The notes beneath the pieces are model-generated. The model made no database searches and was not told the origin of the DNA. It saw nothing but the letters and a program-made list of their open reading frames with translations. 64,000 nt of DNA from contig NZ_WJIB01000012.1 in NCBI RefSeq assembly GCF_019400745.1, positions 62,001-126,000 on the forward strand. Reading direction: 5' to 3'. Positions 33,320-42,764 of this stretch are shown here, piece after piece (within the stretch, counting starts at the first letter, position 1; every line of letters starts with the position of its first letter). This DNA is from Cohnella sp. CFH 77786 (GTDB lineage Bacteria > Bacillota > Bacilli > Paenibacillales > Paenibacillaceae). Both the position numbers and the translations under genes were made by a program.

Positions 33320-35332
33320 TTATCGGGCCGGAAGGACGAGCTTCACGGTCGTCCCTTGCCCCGGCCGGCTGCTGACGGAGAGCGACCCTTGGTGGGCCTG
33401 GATGATTTTGTAGCTAACCATGAGTCCGAGACCGGTCCCCTTCTCCTTCGTCGTCAGGAAGGGCTCGCCCAACCGTTCAAGCAGCTCCGGGGGCATGCCG
33501 ACCCCTTCATCTTCAATATACAGGATCAATTCCCGCTTCGAAACGTCTGTTTCGTACCGCACCGACATCGTCCCTCCGCCGGGCATCGCTTCGATCGCGT
33601 TTTTCATCAGGTTGATCAGCACCTGCTTGATCTGGTTCTCGTCGCATTTGACTTTGGGCAGATCCTCGGCCGATTCGACGCGGATGATGACGTTGTGCAG
33701 AATCGCCTGGGATTCCAAAATGGGAATGATGCTCGTCAAAATGCGGTGGATGTCGTGTTCCTTGAGCTGCTGGCGGTTGTGCGGCTTGGAAAGCAGCATG
33801 AATTCGCCCACGATGTAATTGATTCTTTCCAGCTCGGTCAGCATGATCTCGTAGTACTTGCGGTTGTCGTCCGAATTCTGGTGCAGCAGCTGCGTAAAGC
33901 CTTTGAGCGCGGTAAGCGGGTTCCGTATTTCGTGCGCGACGCCCGCCGCCAGCTGGCCGATGACGGAGAGCTTCTCGGACCGGATCAAATATTGTTCGGA
34001 CATCTTTCTCTCGGTAATGTCGAGGAGCGTGCCCGACAGCGCGGGTTTGCCCTCGAATACCGCGTTGGCCAGCTGCATTTCCAGGTACAGGGTTTCCCGG
34101 TTGCGCTTAAGCCCCGTCACGCCGAACCGGGCCGTCGGAATACTCTCCCCCAGCTGGTCGATTTCCGACAGAAACCGGGGAATATCCGAGTAGGCGATGT
34201 GGTTCAAGATCGATCGCCCTGCCATCTCTCCCCGCGCATAGCCGAAAATCTCCTCGCAATACCGGTTGACGTACTCCAGCTTTCCGTCCTGCTCGATAAA
34301 TACGCCTACCAGCGCGTTCTGCGCCCAATTTTGGTAAATCACGTCCGTTTCCCGCAAGGCCTGATTCACGGACTCCGATTCGCGTATCCCGATAAACAAG
34401 CGAACCAGCAACAGCACGACGCCCAGCAGGCAACCGAAGGCGACGGGCGTCTGAGGCGAGGATCCCGCGAGCAGCAGGACGAGCAGCAAGCCGCCTAGCA
34501 CGAGCGGGACGTACCGCCTCAGACCCGTTGCTATTTTCACCCCGGTCCAGTCGTGTTCTCCCGGCTTGCGGCTGCCGTAAGCCCCGGCGAAGCCGATCAA
34601 CAGCATGCCGGCAAACCAGCAGAAATCGGGAACGTTCACCCCGGGCTCCCGCCAGTCGGTTCTTTCTTCCAGAAACCAGGAGTACGAATTGCCGGCCGTC
34701 TTGAACAAGAAACCGACGAGCAGCAAATTCCTCGTCCCCTTGGATACGTTGGACAGGTCGAAAATAAACAGAAACATGACCACGACGAGATTGACCGACG
34801 AGCAGAACAAATGGAAGGCCGTCATGGACGCGGTCAAATCGGATTCGGCCGGCGCCGGCCTTATGAATTGCTGCCAGCACAGGGTGACGGATACCGTCGT
34901 GAACAGCAGGATATCGAACAGAAACGGAAACGCGGGATTCCTCGCGTTCCGGTTCTGGTAATAGAGCGCGATCAGGAAGAAAACGTAATGAAGCATCCAG
35001 AGGATCTCCGAGGGACCGAAGGCATTCGGATCTTCGCCGGTCGCGATCAACGCGGCCGTCTGGTAGGTCAGGGCCGCGAAATAGCAGCAGACGCCGATGG
35101 CGTAATGGAGCCAATGCTTCGCCCTGCCGGAATCCCGGTAGGCAAGAACGAGCAGGACGGCGGCGCATAAGGAGCCTAGCGACTGCAGAACGTTGCCGAC
35201 GGACTTTCCGACAAACCAGTCGCTCCGGAATCCGAATTCCCATCCGACATAAAGAACCAGCAGCAAAATCCCGATCCAACCCGCGACTCGGCTACTTTTA
35301 GACAAGCGCTCCCGCTCCTCGTTGGACTTCAT
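33320..35332 (-). CDS. membrane PAS sensor histidine kinase
   Basis: A 670-residue kinase. The N-terminal half carries about nine to ten TM helices (residues 18-345). A PAS domain follows (NALVGVFIEQDGKLEYVNRY, ending LLDITERKMSEQ), then HisKA with His467 (GVAHEIRNPLTALKGFTQLL) and HATPase (NLMKNAIEAMPGG; DEGVGMP; GTGLGLMVSYKII). The kinase core resembles the KinA/KinC/KinE sporulation kinases, which phosphorylate Spo0F. No response regulator gene is adjacent, which fits an orphan phosphorelay kinase; this role is inference. Confidence 0.92.
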   Translation of the reverse strand: MKSNEERERLSKSSRVAGWIGILLLVLYVGWEFGFRSDWFVGKSVGNVLQSLGSLCAAVLLVLAYRDSGRAKHWLHYAIGVCCYFAALTYQTAALIATGEDPNAFGPSEILWMLHYVFFLIALYYQNRNARNPAFPFLFDILLFTTVSVTLCWQQFIRPAPAESDLTASMTAFHLFCSSVNLVVVMFLFIFDLSNVSKGTRNLLLVGFLFKTAGNSYSWFLEERTDWREPGVNVPDFCWFAGMLLIGFAGAYGSRKPGEHDWTGVKIATGLRRYVPLVLGGLLLVLLLAGSSPQTPVAFGCLLGVVLLLVRLFIGIRESESVNQALRETDVIYQNWAQNALVGVFIEQDGKLEYVNRYCEEIFGYARGEMAGRSILNHIAYSDIPRFLSEIDQLGESIPTARFGVTGLKRNRETLYLEMQLANAVFEGKPALSGTLLDITERKMSEQYLIRSEKLSVIGQLAAGVAHEIRNPLTALKGFTQLLHQNSDDNRKYYEIMLTELERINYIVGEFMLLSKPHNRQQLKEHDIHRILTSIIPILESQAILHNVIIRVESAEDLPKVKCDENQIKQVLINLMKNAIEAMPGGGTMSVRYETDVSKRELILYIEDEGVGMPPELLERLGEPFLTTKEKGTGLGLMVSYKIIQAHQGSLSVSSRPGQGTTVKLVLPAR

Positions 35333-35418
35333 TCATAGCTATTCGACATTATTTACCTATTCCATATCCGGCATGGAATTCCTCTTTGTCCAGCCATGCC
35401 GTCTGCACTCCGGCTCCA

Positions 35419-36987
35419 TTACAGCGCATCGACGATGTCCCCTGCGATCAGGGAAGCGGAGGTAAACCGGGCGGCGGCAGCGCGGTCTCCCGCCGCGCCG
35501 TGCCAATAGACGCCGGCGGCCGCCGCTTGCACCGCGTCAAGCCCTTGGGCAAGCAAAGCTCCGATAACGCCGGCCAGCACGTCGCCCGACCCGCCCGTCG
35601 CCATGCCGGGATTGCCGGTCGTGTTGACGTACGCGCTCCCGTCCGGTCCCGCGACCACGGTGCGGGCGCCTTTCAGCGCGATGGTAACGCCATGAAGTTC
35701 CGCGTACCGGCGGGCGCAGCCGATACGGTCCCGCTGCACCTCGCGCACGGTGAGGCCGCACAGCCGGGCCATCTCGCCCGGATGCGGCGTCAGCACGGCA
35801 GGCCGCGTTCTCCGCGGCCACTCCGCGAATGATTCGCCGGCATCGGCCAGCATGTTCAAAGCGTCGGCGTCGAGCACGATCGGCGCCGACGCGCTTTCCC
35901 ACAGCTCGCGCAGCCAGGCGGAGTCGCCCGTCCACCGGCCCATTCCCGGTCCGGCAACGACCGCCTGCTTGCCCTCCGCCAACGCAGAGACCTGAGCCGC
36001 GGGGGTACTCCGCCATTCCCCACTTCCGCCATCGGGAAGCCCCCGGATCATAGCTTCCGGGAGGCGCCCGGCCAGCGGCATCGCCAGCCTTTCGGGCACC
36101 GCCCAAGTGACGAGTCCGCTGCCCGCCCTTAAGGCGGCACGCGAGCACAGCAGCCCGGCCCCGCTCATGTCGCGGGAACCGGCCGCGATCAGCACGTGGC
36201 CATAGGTGCCCTTGTGCGTATCGGCGTCTCTGCGCAGGGGCAGGGAAATGCCGAGCTTCTCCCGCAGCGTATCGCCGTCCAACACGTACGTATTCAATTC
36301 CAGCTGCCGAACGGCCGCAGCCGGGATGCCAATCGGCCGAACGACGACCTCTCCCGCGGCTTCGGCGCCCGGATGCAGCAGCAGTCCCCGCTTCAGGAGA
36401 GCCAGCGCCACCGTGACGCTCGCCCGGATGCAGGGGTTCGCGACCTGGCCGGTATCGGCGTCCAATCCGCTCGGAACGTCCGCCGCCACGATCGGCAGAC
36501 CGCTCGCGTTTGCTTCCCTGATCAAGGAGGCGTAGGGCTCCCTGGGGGCACCCGACGCTCCCGTTCCAAGCAGCGCGTCGACGATGCCGTCCCATGCCCG
36601 CCAATCGAAGCCGCCGCCCTCTCCGTAGACGGCAGAAGGCAGCCCCATCTTCGCGGCGATATCCCGCTGAACGCCCGCCTCGCCAGCCCAGCTATCGGGC
36701 GGCATCGCGTAGAGGAGCTGCACCTCGATGCCCCGCTCCGCGAGATGCCTGGCGCACACGATGCCGTCGCCGCCGTTGTTCCCTTTGCCGACCAGCACGA
36801 CCCAGCGGGGCGCGCCGTTGCGACCGGCAATGCGGCACCGGCCCCAAGCGCCCGCCGACTCGCGCCGAACGATTTCCTCGGCGATTTCCCTCCCCGCGTT
36901 CTCCATCAGCACCAATGCCGGAATGCCGATCCCGTCTACGGCGTACCGGTCGATCGCCCGCATTTCCTCGGCTGTCACGAGCAGCAT
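35419..36987 (-). CDS. nnr: bifunctional NAD(P)HX epimerase/dehydratase
   Basis: Repairs hydrated NAD(P)H. The N-terminal half is the NnrE epimerase (YjeF_N) with VLMENAGREIAEEI and VGKGNNGGDG; the C-terminal half is the ADP-dependent dehydratase NnrD with a ribokinase-like fold (AGSRDMSGAGLL, VLTPHPGEMARL and the active-site TGGSGDVLAGVI). Start at ATG 36987 (LLVTAEEMRAID) has GGGGAGG six bases upstream; an ATG two codons earlier abuts it. A long open frame upstream overlaps the DUF72 gene and is spurious. About 522 residues, normal for the fused enzyme. Confidence 0.95.
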   Translation of the reverse strand: MLLVTAEEMRAIDRYAVDGIGIPALVLMENAGREIAEEIVRRESAGAWGRCRIAGRNGAPRWVVLVGKGNNGGDGIVCARHLAERGIEVQLLYAMPPDSWAGEAGVQRDIAAKMGLPSAVYGEGGGFDWRAWDGIVDALLGTGASGAPREPYASLIREANASGLPIVAADVPSGLDADTGQVANPCIRASVTVALALLKRGLLLHPGAEAAGEVVVRPIGIPAAAVRQLELNTYVLDGDTLREKLGISLPLRRDADTHKGTYGHVLIAAGSRDMSGAGLLCSRAALRAGSGLVTWAVPERLAMPLAGRLPEAMIRGLPDGGSGEWRSTPAAQVSALAEGKQAVVAGPGMGRWTGDSAWLRELWESASAPIVLDADALNMLADAGESFAEWPRRTRPAVLTPHPGEMARLCGLTVREVQRDRIGCARRYAELHGVTIALKGARTVVAGPDGSAYVNTTGNPGMATGGSGDVLAGVIGALLAQGLDAVQAAAAGVYWHGAAGDRAAAARFTSASLIAGDIVDAL

Positions 36988-37001
36988 CCTCATCCTCCCC
37001 T

Positions 37002-37871
37002 TTAAGGCAAATCGAACAAATCGAGCTGCTCCGGCAACGCCTCGGGATCCGCCAACCGCGGGGCTTCCTGGCCCAGCAGCCGCATCAGGTCCACGGCGTT
37101 GCCCGCCGCGTGGCCCCCGGAGTTGTTGTTGAAGATGACGTGGATCTCGCGCGTCTGCCGTGCCAGCCGCTCCAGCCGATCCTTCCACTCCGCGAGTTCC
37201 GCTTCGCTGTAATGGTACAAATAGCGAACTTCCCGCCAATTCGGCGCGCCGCCGGCATTCCAGCCCGCTTCGTTGCGGCCGTGCATCCGAACGACGGTCA
37301 GCTCCGGATGCGTCGCATGCAGAACGGTCGGCACCGACGAGGCGCCGGCCTGGGGTTCGTCGCAGACGCTGTGGATCCACCCTTCCCGCTCCATGAACCG
37401 CAACGTTTTCTCCCTGTACTCGGGCACGAACCAGCTTTGGTGCCGGAATTCGAGCGCGCAAGGGAAGCCCGACATGCGCTCCTTGGCTTCCCGCAGAACC
37501 CGGACGTTGCCCTGCGTGCAATCGAACCAGGGGGGATACTGGAACAGCACCGCCGCAAGCTTGCCCGCCTCCCGGACCGGCTGAAGCGATCGCCGGAACG
37601 CCTCGAAGGCCGCATCTAGGCTCCCTTCGGGGGAGATGCCCCGCCGGTGGCCGGTCAGCACCTGGTACGCTTTCACCACGAAACGGAAAGAGGGCGGCGT
37701 ATCGTCCGCCCAGGTTTGAAACCGTTCCGGAGGCTGCAGCGCATAGAAGGAACTGTCCACTTCGACCGTAGACAGTCTCTTCCCGTATTCCTTGAGCTTA
37801 TCTTGCGGTTTCGTTCCCGCAGGATACAGCCGGTGATGCTCCCCCCAGCCTGCCAGCCCGACTCGGATCAT
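37002..37871 (-). CDS. DUF72 family TIM-barrel protein
   Basis: A 289-residue protein of the DUF72 (YecE) family. Signatures: VGLAGWG at the N-terminus, STVEVDSSFYALQPPERFQTWADDTPPSF, ALEFRHQSW and VIFNNNSGGHA. ATG follows GGAGG by 8 bases. It ends 14 bp before the nnr start and is probably co-transcribed with it. The biochemical role of the family is not settled. Confidence 0.93.
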   Translation of the reverse strand: MIRVGLAGWGEHHRLYPAGTKPQDKLKEYGKRLSTVEVDSSFYALQPPERFQTWADDTPPSFRFVVKAYQVLTGHRRGISPEGSLDAAFEAFRRSLQPVREAGKLAAVLFQYPPWFDCTQGNVRVLREAKERMSGFPCALEFRHQSWFVPEYREKTLRFMEREGWIHSVCDEPQAGASSVPTVLHATHPELTVVRMHGRNEAGWNAGGAPNWREVRYLYHYSEAELAEWKDRLERLARQTREIHVIFNNNSGGHAAGNAVDLMRLLGQEAPRLADPEALPEQLDLFDLP

Positions 37872-38035
37872 GACGCGAACCTCCGTTTTCGATCCCGTTT
37901 TCTCTATTCCTTCACGAACATACCCTGGCAAAACAGCAGAAGACCTGCGCATCTGCGCTTGGACCGAAGACCGGGGAAGGAAGCCTTTTTCTTCTTCCCT
38001 CGCCAACAAGGGGACAGATGTCCTTTGGACTGTAG

Positions 38036-38041
38036 TATAAT
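38036..38041 (+). promoter_or_regulatory. possible -10 element of yeiL-like gene
   Basis: TATAAT located 58 bp before the start codon; a GGGACA at 38011 would be a -35 at 19 bp. Moderate at best. Confidence 0.4.
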
Positions 38042-38098
38042 CGATCTAAAATGCAACCGTGGAGAAGCGACGGATGTTCCGCGGACGAGAGGAAACCG

Positions 38099-38803
38099 AT
38101 GGCCATGAAGAAACTGTCCGATCCGGCGGCGCTGTCCCGCTGGGTGAACCAGTACGGGCTCGAGGACATTTTGAGCGAGAAGGCGAGGGAACGCATGGAG
38201 CTGTTCTCGTACGGCAAGGGCGAGCCCGTCTGCCAGGCAGGCGAAGATTTGGCGTACCTCATGCTGCTCGTCTCCGGCAAGCTCAAACTCTCCAGGCTTC
38301 TTCCGAACGGAAGATCGATTCTCATCCGCTTCTACCGGCCGCTGAGCATGATCGGAGACTTGGAGCTCCTGAACGGGCAGCCGGCCAATTGCAGCGTGGA
38401 ATCCGTCGGGACGACGATCGTCATCGCGATTCCGGCGGACGTGATGAGGGAAACGGCTCTGGAGGACCCCCGTTTCCTCCGATTCGTCATCCGGCATTTA
38501 AGCAACAAGCTGATGACGATGTCCAACGCCTCGACGCTGAACATGCTCTATCCGCTCGAAAACCGCTTCGCCAGCTATCTCGTTTCCATTACGGGAAGCG
38601 GAAGCGGCGGAGAAGAAGCGGATGAGATCCGGACGCCCAAGCTGACGGAAGTCGCGGAGCTGCTCGGCACCAGTTACCGCCATCTGAACCGGATCATCAC
38701 GAAGCTGGCTTCCGAAGGCCTATTGGAACGCAAGCGCGGCAAAATCCTCGTCCATGATCTCCAGCAATTGCATAGGCTGGCCGAAGGCAATTCGTACCAT
38801 TGA
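38099..38803 (+). CDS. Crp/Fnr-family regulator, YeiL-like
   Basis: Regulator of about 234 residues: cyclic-nucleotide-binding-type beta-roll (EPVCQAGEDLAYLMLLVSGK; IRFYRPLSMIGDLELLNGQP) and a C-terminal winged helix (TEVAELLGTSYRHLNRIITKLASEGLL). The start follows GAGAGGAAA; an upstream ATG at 38051 lacks a site. There is no cysteine cluster like that of Fnr, though single cysteines occur in the sensor (VCQAGED, ANCSVES). The overall form resembles E. coli YeiL. It diverges from the DUF72-nnr pair; its regulon is unknown. Confidence 0.88.
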   Translation: MAMKKLSDPAALSRWVNQYGLEDILSEKARERMELFSYGKGEPVCQAGEDLAYLMLLVSGKLKLSRLLPNGRSILIRFYRPLSMIGDLELLNGQPANCSVESVGTTIVIAIPADVMRETALEDPRFLRFVIRHLSNKLMTMSNASTLNMLYPLENRFASYLVSITGSGSGGEEADEIRTPKLTEVAELLGTSYRHLNRIITKLASEGLLERKRGKILVHDLQQLHRLAEGNSYH

Positions 38804-38829
38804 ATCTTTGAAACCAACCGCCGACGCAA

Positions 38830-38921
38830 GTAAAACGGCTACGCCGTCCTGATCGGACGGATAAACGTTGTATCGTGGTGATTCAGAAAAGGATAGCGAA
38901 TTTAATACTTTCCGAATCACT
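38830..38921. repeat. dispersed ~92-bp element, copy B
   Basis: GTAAAACGGCTACGCCGTCC ... ACTTTCCGAATCACT. GTGATTCAG pairs with CCGAATCAC with a G-U wobble, and GTCC/GGAC is kept. It abuts the next terminator. Confidence 0.88.
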
Positions 38922-38924
38922 GAA

Positions 38925-38954
38925 AAATCCGCCTGCACTCTCGCAGGCGGATTT
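38925..38954. terminator. intrinsic terminator between convergent genes
   Basis: AAATCCGCCTGC and its exact complement around ACTCTC. Five T follow on the minus strand, so it mainly ends the FliD-like gene; the plus-strand tail is weaker. Confidence 0.85.
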
Positions 38955-38969
38955 CGTCGTCCGGACAAG

Positions 38970-40211
38970 TCAGAACGTCCCGTCGAATAGCAGCCCCCTT
39001 GTCGGCAGCTGAAAATACAGTCCTGCCGAGGATTGATAGGCGGCGTAGGATTGCATCGCCCGAACTCTCGGGTTCAGCATGGCATGGGGCGGCATGTTCT
39101 CCAATCGGTCCGCCGCCTTGGACAGATTGACCGCGAGTCCATCCGGTCCGGATACCGCGCGCCGGGTGTTCTCGAACTGCGCGCTCAGGCTCGCCTTGAA
39201 CTTCGTTTCGTCCAACTTCAGCGTGCCGTCCGCTTGCTTCGCGATGCCAACGGATCCGTAACCGTTCGCCGCGTTCTCCAGGCTGCGTTTGACCGAATCG
39301 TTCAAGTAGGAGCCCGCTTCCCGGACTCGTCCAAGCGTCTCGTTGTAGTCCGAGATCAGCTGCTTCACTTGCTTCAGTACCCCGGCTTCGTCCGGTTTCA
39401 CTTGGATTTCCGCGTCATCGGAGGTCGGCTTCAGCAGCGTGGCGGTCGCCTTGCCTTCCTCCAAGTCGATCACGTTCGAAGACGAGGTGACGGCCGTTCC
39501 CCCATCCACCGAATAGATCGCGTCGGCAGCCATCGTTTTCACGTTGCCGATCCCCGTCGCCGCGACCGCGTTGCCGGTAACGTCCGCGATGCTGAAGGCG
39601 TTTTTCGCGCCGGTTTGGCTGCTCGCCAGTTCCAGCTTTTTGCCGCCCGTCTTGGCATCGGTCACGATGCTGGCGGTGACGCCGGACTTCGCTTCGTTGA
39701 CGGCGTCCCTGAGCTTGGTCAGCGCCTGCTCATTCGTGTCGTTGCCGTAAATAAACGCCGAGACGCTCGTCGTTATGCCGCCGCTCGTAATCGTGAACGC
39801 GTTCGTGCCGCTCCGGACCGACGTCAGCGCGGATTTGGCCAGGAACGAACCGCTGTTCACCTGGGAAGCCGCCGCTTGATCCACGCGGACGCGATAGGAT
39901 TCGAAGGCTGCTCCCGCGGAAGCCTTCGCCAAGACCGACGCCTGATCGGACGATACCGCCGTTCTCGAGTTGAACGCGGACGTATCCGGCTTCAGGACGT
40001 TTAGCGAAGCGCTTTTCAGTTCCTTCGCGGCTTTCAGGATGGAGACGATACCCGACGCCGCAGCCCGGTAATATTGGCTCACAGGCTCCGATGACAGATA
40101 AGAACGCGGTCCTCCGGAATCATAACGGTTGGACGGTTGATAGTAGAGTTGATTATGGACGTAACTGGCCGCGAAAATTTTCCTGACGGAACTGCCGGCA
40201 GACAGCATCAT
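38970..40211 (-). CDS. FliD-like flagellar hook-associated/capping protein
   Basis: About 413 residues, Ala/Ser-rich and without a signal peptide. The middle resembles flagellar hook-associated protein 2: repeated blocks like TSVRSGTNAFTITSGGITTS and SVSAFIYGNDTNEQALTKLRDAVNEA, then VKQLISDYNETLGRVRE, a conserved late-domain motif. It ends in an unusual ANNP-free tail, FQLPTRGLLFDGTF. Start at 40211 has GGAGG five bases upstream. There are no other flagellar genes nearby, so it is an orphan; it could cap a filament or act as a secreted adhesin-like paralogue. Confidence 0.72.
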   Translation of the reverse strand: MMLSAGSSVRKIFAASYVHNQLYYQPSNRYDSGGPRSYLSSEPVSQYYRAAASGIVSILKAAKELKSASLNVLKPDTSAFNSRTAVSSDQASVLAKASAGAAFESYRVRVDQAAASQVNSGSFLAKSALTSVRSGTNAFTITSGGITTSVSAFIYGNDTNEQALTKLRDAVNEAKSGVTASIVTDAKTGGKKLELASSQTGAKNAFSIADVTGNAVAATGIGNVKTMAADAIYSVDGGTAVTSSSNVIDLEEGKATATLLKPTSDDAEIQVKPDEAGVLKQVKQLISDYNETLGRVREAGSYLNDSVKRSLENAANGYGSVGIAKQADGTLKLDETKFKASLSAQFENTRRAVSGPDGLAVNLSKAADRLENMPPHAMLNPRVRAMQSYAAYQSSAGLYFQLPTRGLLFDGTF

Positions 40212-40346
40212 GTCCTCCACCTTTCCGGATGTCAGGGAACTGGCTTCGAGAACCATTTACTGTCAATGTACCATCTGCCGGATCGTTATTCAAACCTATT
40301 GTTTCCAAATCAGTCGGGTTCCGAGTTCGAACCCCGAGGGACGAAT

Positions 40347-40634
40347 TCAGGGATGGCTCGGGTTGTCTTCAATCACTTTGACGGATTGGGTCAGCACTTT
40401 CAAGATATCGGATTGAAGTTGCGGATTGAGATAGAGGGCTTTGATATATGCTTCGCCGGCCTGGCTCGACGTATAGCGGGGCGGCAGCTGGTTCAGGGTG
40501 AGCAGCAGGATATCCAGCTGGCATTTGTCGCATCCGCAGGCGAGTGTCCGTTCCTTCAAATACTGCTCCTCGAATAGTTGAATGACGATGGGCTCCATCG
40601 CGTTTATCACGGATAATTCTTTCTTCAGATTCAT
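40347..40634 (-). CDS. ComFB-like late competence family protein
   Basis: A 95-residue protein with the ComFB pattern: NAMEPIVIQLFEEQYL, the zinc-type cysteine cluster CGCDKCQLDI and LNQLPPRYTSSQAGEAYIK. In B. subtilis comFB lies between comFA and comFC; related proteins in cyanobacteria bind c-di-nucleotides. Here no comFA or comFC is adjacent. It is 135 bp upstream of the FliD-like gene on the same strand, and a c-di-GMP-type HD-GYP protein is 2 kb away. Confidence 0.88.
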   Translation of the reverse strand: MNLKKELSVINAMEPIVIQLFEEQYLKERTLACGCDKCQLDILLLTLNQLPPRYTSSQAGEAYIKALYLNPQLQSDILKVLTQSVKVIEDNPSHP

Positions 40635-40843
40635 CGGAACACTCCTCGCGATTTGATGTCCGTCCCCCTAGTTGTCACTTTACCATCTTGTCGAAGCGGA
40701 AAAAAGATCCGAGGCAAATAACGCCGTTCGACGATTCCGCAATCTGCCTCATTCCGCTCCCCAAAAAGAAAGGATTTCTCAAACCAGATGTCGAATGATA
40801 CCGTAGCTATTTCTATCACGGGGAACGAACATGGGGTGTGAAA

Positions 40844-41221
40844 ATGAAAGCTTGGCGAATCATCATCTTAGGCATCATATGCTGCCTGGCGCTGGCGGCT
40901 TGCGGCGATAAAAAGGAACACGCCGTACACACGAAGTATAAGCCTACCATGGACGTGAAGTGGAAGGTGGAGGGCTCGAAGCTGATCGTGGACGTGATCA
41001 CGGACATGCATATTTCTCCGGAGCATTACGGTCAAGGCCGCAAAGAAGGCGAGGGCCACATCCACATGTATTTGGACGACGGCGAGAAAATCGGGGTCAA
41101 GGCCGGACATAAGGAATTTGAAGATTTGAAGCCCGGCCGCCACGTCCTTAAAGTCTCTCTGCACAACAACGACCATACGCCCTACGACGTCACGAAAACG
41201 ATCGAATTCGAAATCCGATAA
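40844..41221 (+). CDS. His-rich lipoprotein, putative metal binding
   Basis: A 125-residue lipoprotein; signal peptide MKAWRIIILGIICCLALAAC with the lipobox LAAC. The mature part has a single beta-sandwich-like domain with clustered His and Met: DMHISPEHYGQG, GHIHMYLDDG and SLHNNDHTPYD. The spacing recalls small copper-binding exported domains. ATG 40844 is preferred to a GTG six bases earlier. It lies 24 bp before the sensor kinase gene and probably shares its operon, so it could be its sensory partner; that is inference. Confidence 0.8.
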   Translation: MKAWRIIILGIICCLALAACGDKKEHAVHTKYKPTMDVKWKVEGSKLIVDVITDMHISPEHYGQGRKEGEGHIHMYLDDGEKIGVKAGHKEFEDLKPGRHVLKVSLHNNDHTPYDVTKTIEFEIR

Positions 41222-41245
41222 CCTATCGCATAGAGGAGACCCGTC

Positions 41246-42760
41246 GTGTCCCGCAAACTCAGCCTGCAAACCCGCATCCTTATCTTGGTCAGCTCCGTAA
41301 CCATCCTCTTGATGTCCGTGATCGTATGGTTCGACTCCTACAGCCTGCAGAGGTCCGTTCAGGAAACCTACATCAGCCAATTGGACGGCATGACGACCGC
41401 GATTAACGGCCGCTACGAAGAGTCCCATAACATGGAAGACGTCCAACAGATTTTCGATTACATTCAGTACAAAAACGCCAACGTGCTGGAGCTGACCCTT
41501 TACGGCCCCAAGGAAATCCTCGCCTCCACCAACCGGGATCGGATCGGAGAACCGTCGCCGCCCGGAATCATCGAAATGCTGCATTCGCAGCGTACGCTCG
41601 TCGAGCAGTTCCGCGGCGAGGACGGAATGCCGCAGGACCGGCTCACCGCTCCCCTCAAGGAGGATGGGGTGATCATCGGGGCCATCGAGCTCTTGCTGAA
41701 CACCTCCGAGAGCGAAGCGCTGATCAACCAGCGCACGCTGCTCATTACCGTCGTCGGCTTCATGATGACCCTGCTGCTGCTCGTCACGCTGCATTTCATC
41801 ATCCGGAAACTGCTGATCCGCCCGCTCCTCACGATCCGTGAAGCCGCCTTGTCCGTCAAGAAAGGAGAGCCATACCGCTCGATCCCGCTCATGGCCAGCC
41901 AGGAAATCAACGAAGTGGCCGTAGCCTTCAACGAGATGGTGCTCGATCAGGAAAACCGTTACAATGAACTTCAGCAAGCGTTGGATACGATCAAGAAAGC
42001 GCAGAAGCAGCTGGTCGAATCGGAGAAAATGGTGGCGCTCGGCAATCTCGTCGCCGGCGTATCCCACGAAATCAACACCCCGCTCGGCATCGGCGTCACC
42101 GCTGCCTCCTACATGGCCGAGAAGTCCAAAGCGTTCGAATCGCTCTACCAATCGCAGACGATGAAGCGTTCCGATTTGGAAGACTACTTGAAGGCGGTCC
42201 GCGAGACGACGGGGATGATCCAGACCAACCTCACCCGCGCTTCCGAGCTGGTGAAGAGCTTCAAACAGGTCGCGGTCGACCGTTCGGTAGAGATCAAACG
42301 GAAGTTCCATGTCAAGGAATACATACAGGAAGTCTTGGTGAGCCTGCATCCGCAGTTGAAGAAGACGAAGCATCACGTGGAACTGCTCGGCCCTGACGGC
42401 GTGGAAATTCTGAGCGACCCCGGAGCCGTCTCGCAAATCATCACCAATTTGATCATGAACTCCCTGATCCATGCGTTCGGGGCGGACACCGAGGGCAAGA
42501 TGGCGGTCGAGATTACGGCGGCTGGCGGCGAATGGCTGACGATCCGCTATTCCGATAACGGCAAGGGAATGCCTCCGGAGGTCGTGGAGAAAATATTCGA
42601 TCCGTTCTTCACCACGAACCGCGGTGGAGGAGGAACCGGCCTCGGCATGCACATCGTCTACAACCTGGTCACGCAGTCGCTCGGGGGGACGATCAAGTGC
42701 GAGAGCGAGCCGGGTGCCGGCACGGCCTTTATTATTCAAATACCGATGAATGAGGGATGA
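41246..42760 (+). CDS. sensor histidine kinase with HAMP domain
   Basis: A 504-residue membrane kinase. TM1 at about 11-28, extracellular domain about 30-165, TM2 about 168-188, HAMP 190-240, coiled coil ([18 protein letters not shown]), HisKA with His274 ([18 protein letters not shown]) and HATPase ([44 protein letters not shown]). Start is GTG after GAGGAGA. It overlaps or touches the next gene, a REC/HD-GYP protein, which is its likely output. Confidence 0.93.
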   Translation: MSRKLSLQTRILILVSSVTILLMSVIVWFDSYSLQRSVQETYISQLDGMTTAINGRYEESHNMEDVQQIFDYIQYKNANVLELTLYGPKEILASTNRDRIGEPSPPGIIEMLHSQRTLVEQFRGEDGMPQDRLTAPLKEDGVIIGAIELLLNTSESEALINQRTLLITVVGFMMTLLLLVTLHFIIRKLLIRPLLTIREAALSVKKGEPYRSIPLMASQEINEVAVAFNEMVLDQENRYNELQQALDTIKKAQKQLVESEKMVALGNLVAGVSHEINTPLGIGVTAASYMAEKSKAFESLYQSQTMKRSDLEDYLKAVRETTGMIQTNLTRASELVKSFKQVAVDRSVEIKRKFHVKEYIQEVLVSLHPQLKKTKHHVELLGPDGVEILSDPGAVSQIITNLIMNSLIHAFGADTEGKMAVEITAAGGEWLTIRYSDNGKGMPPEVVEKIFDPFFTTNRGGGGTGLGMHIVYNLVTQSLGGTIKCESEPGAGTAFIIQIPMNEG

Positions 42761-42764
42761 CAGA

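Noticed and set aside
36988..37521. Upstream extension of the NAD(P)HX repair enzyme
   Set aside because: Lies inside the DUF72 gene in another frame; the normal N-terminus and ribosome binding site are at 36987.
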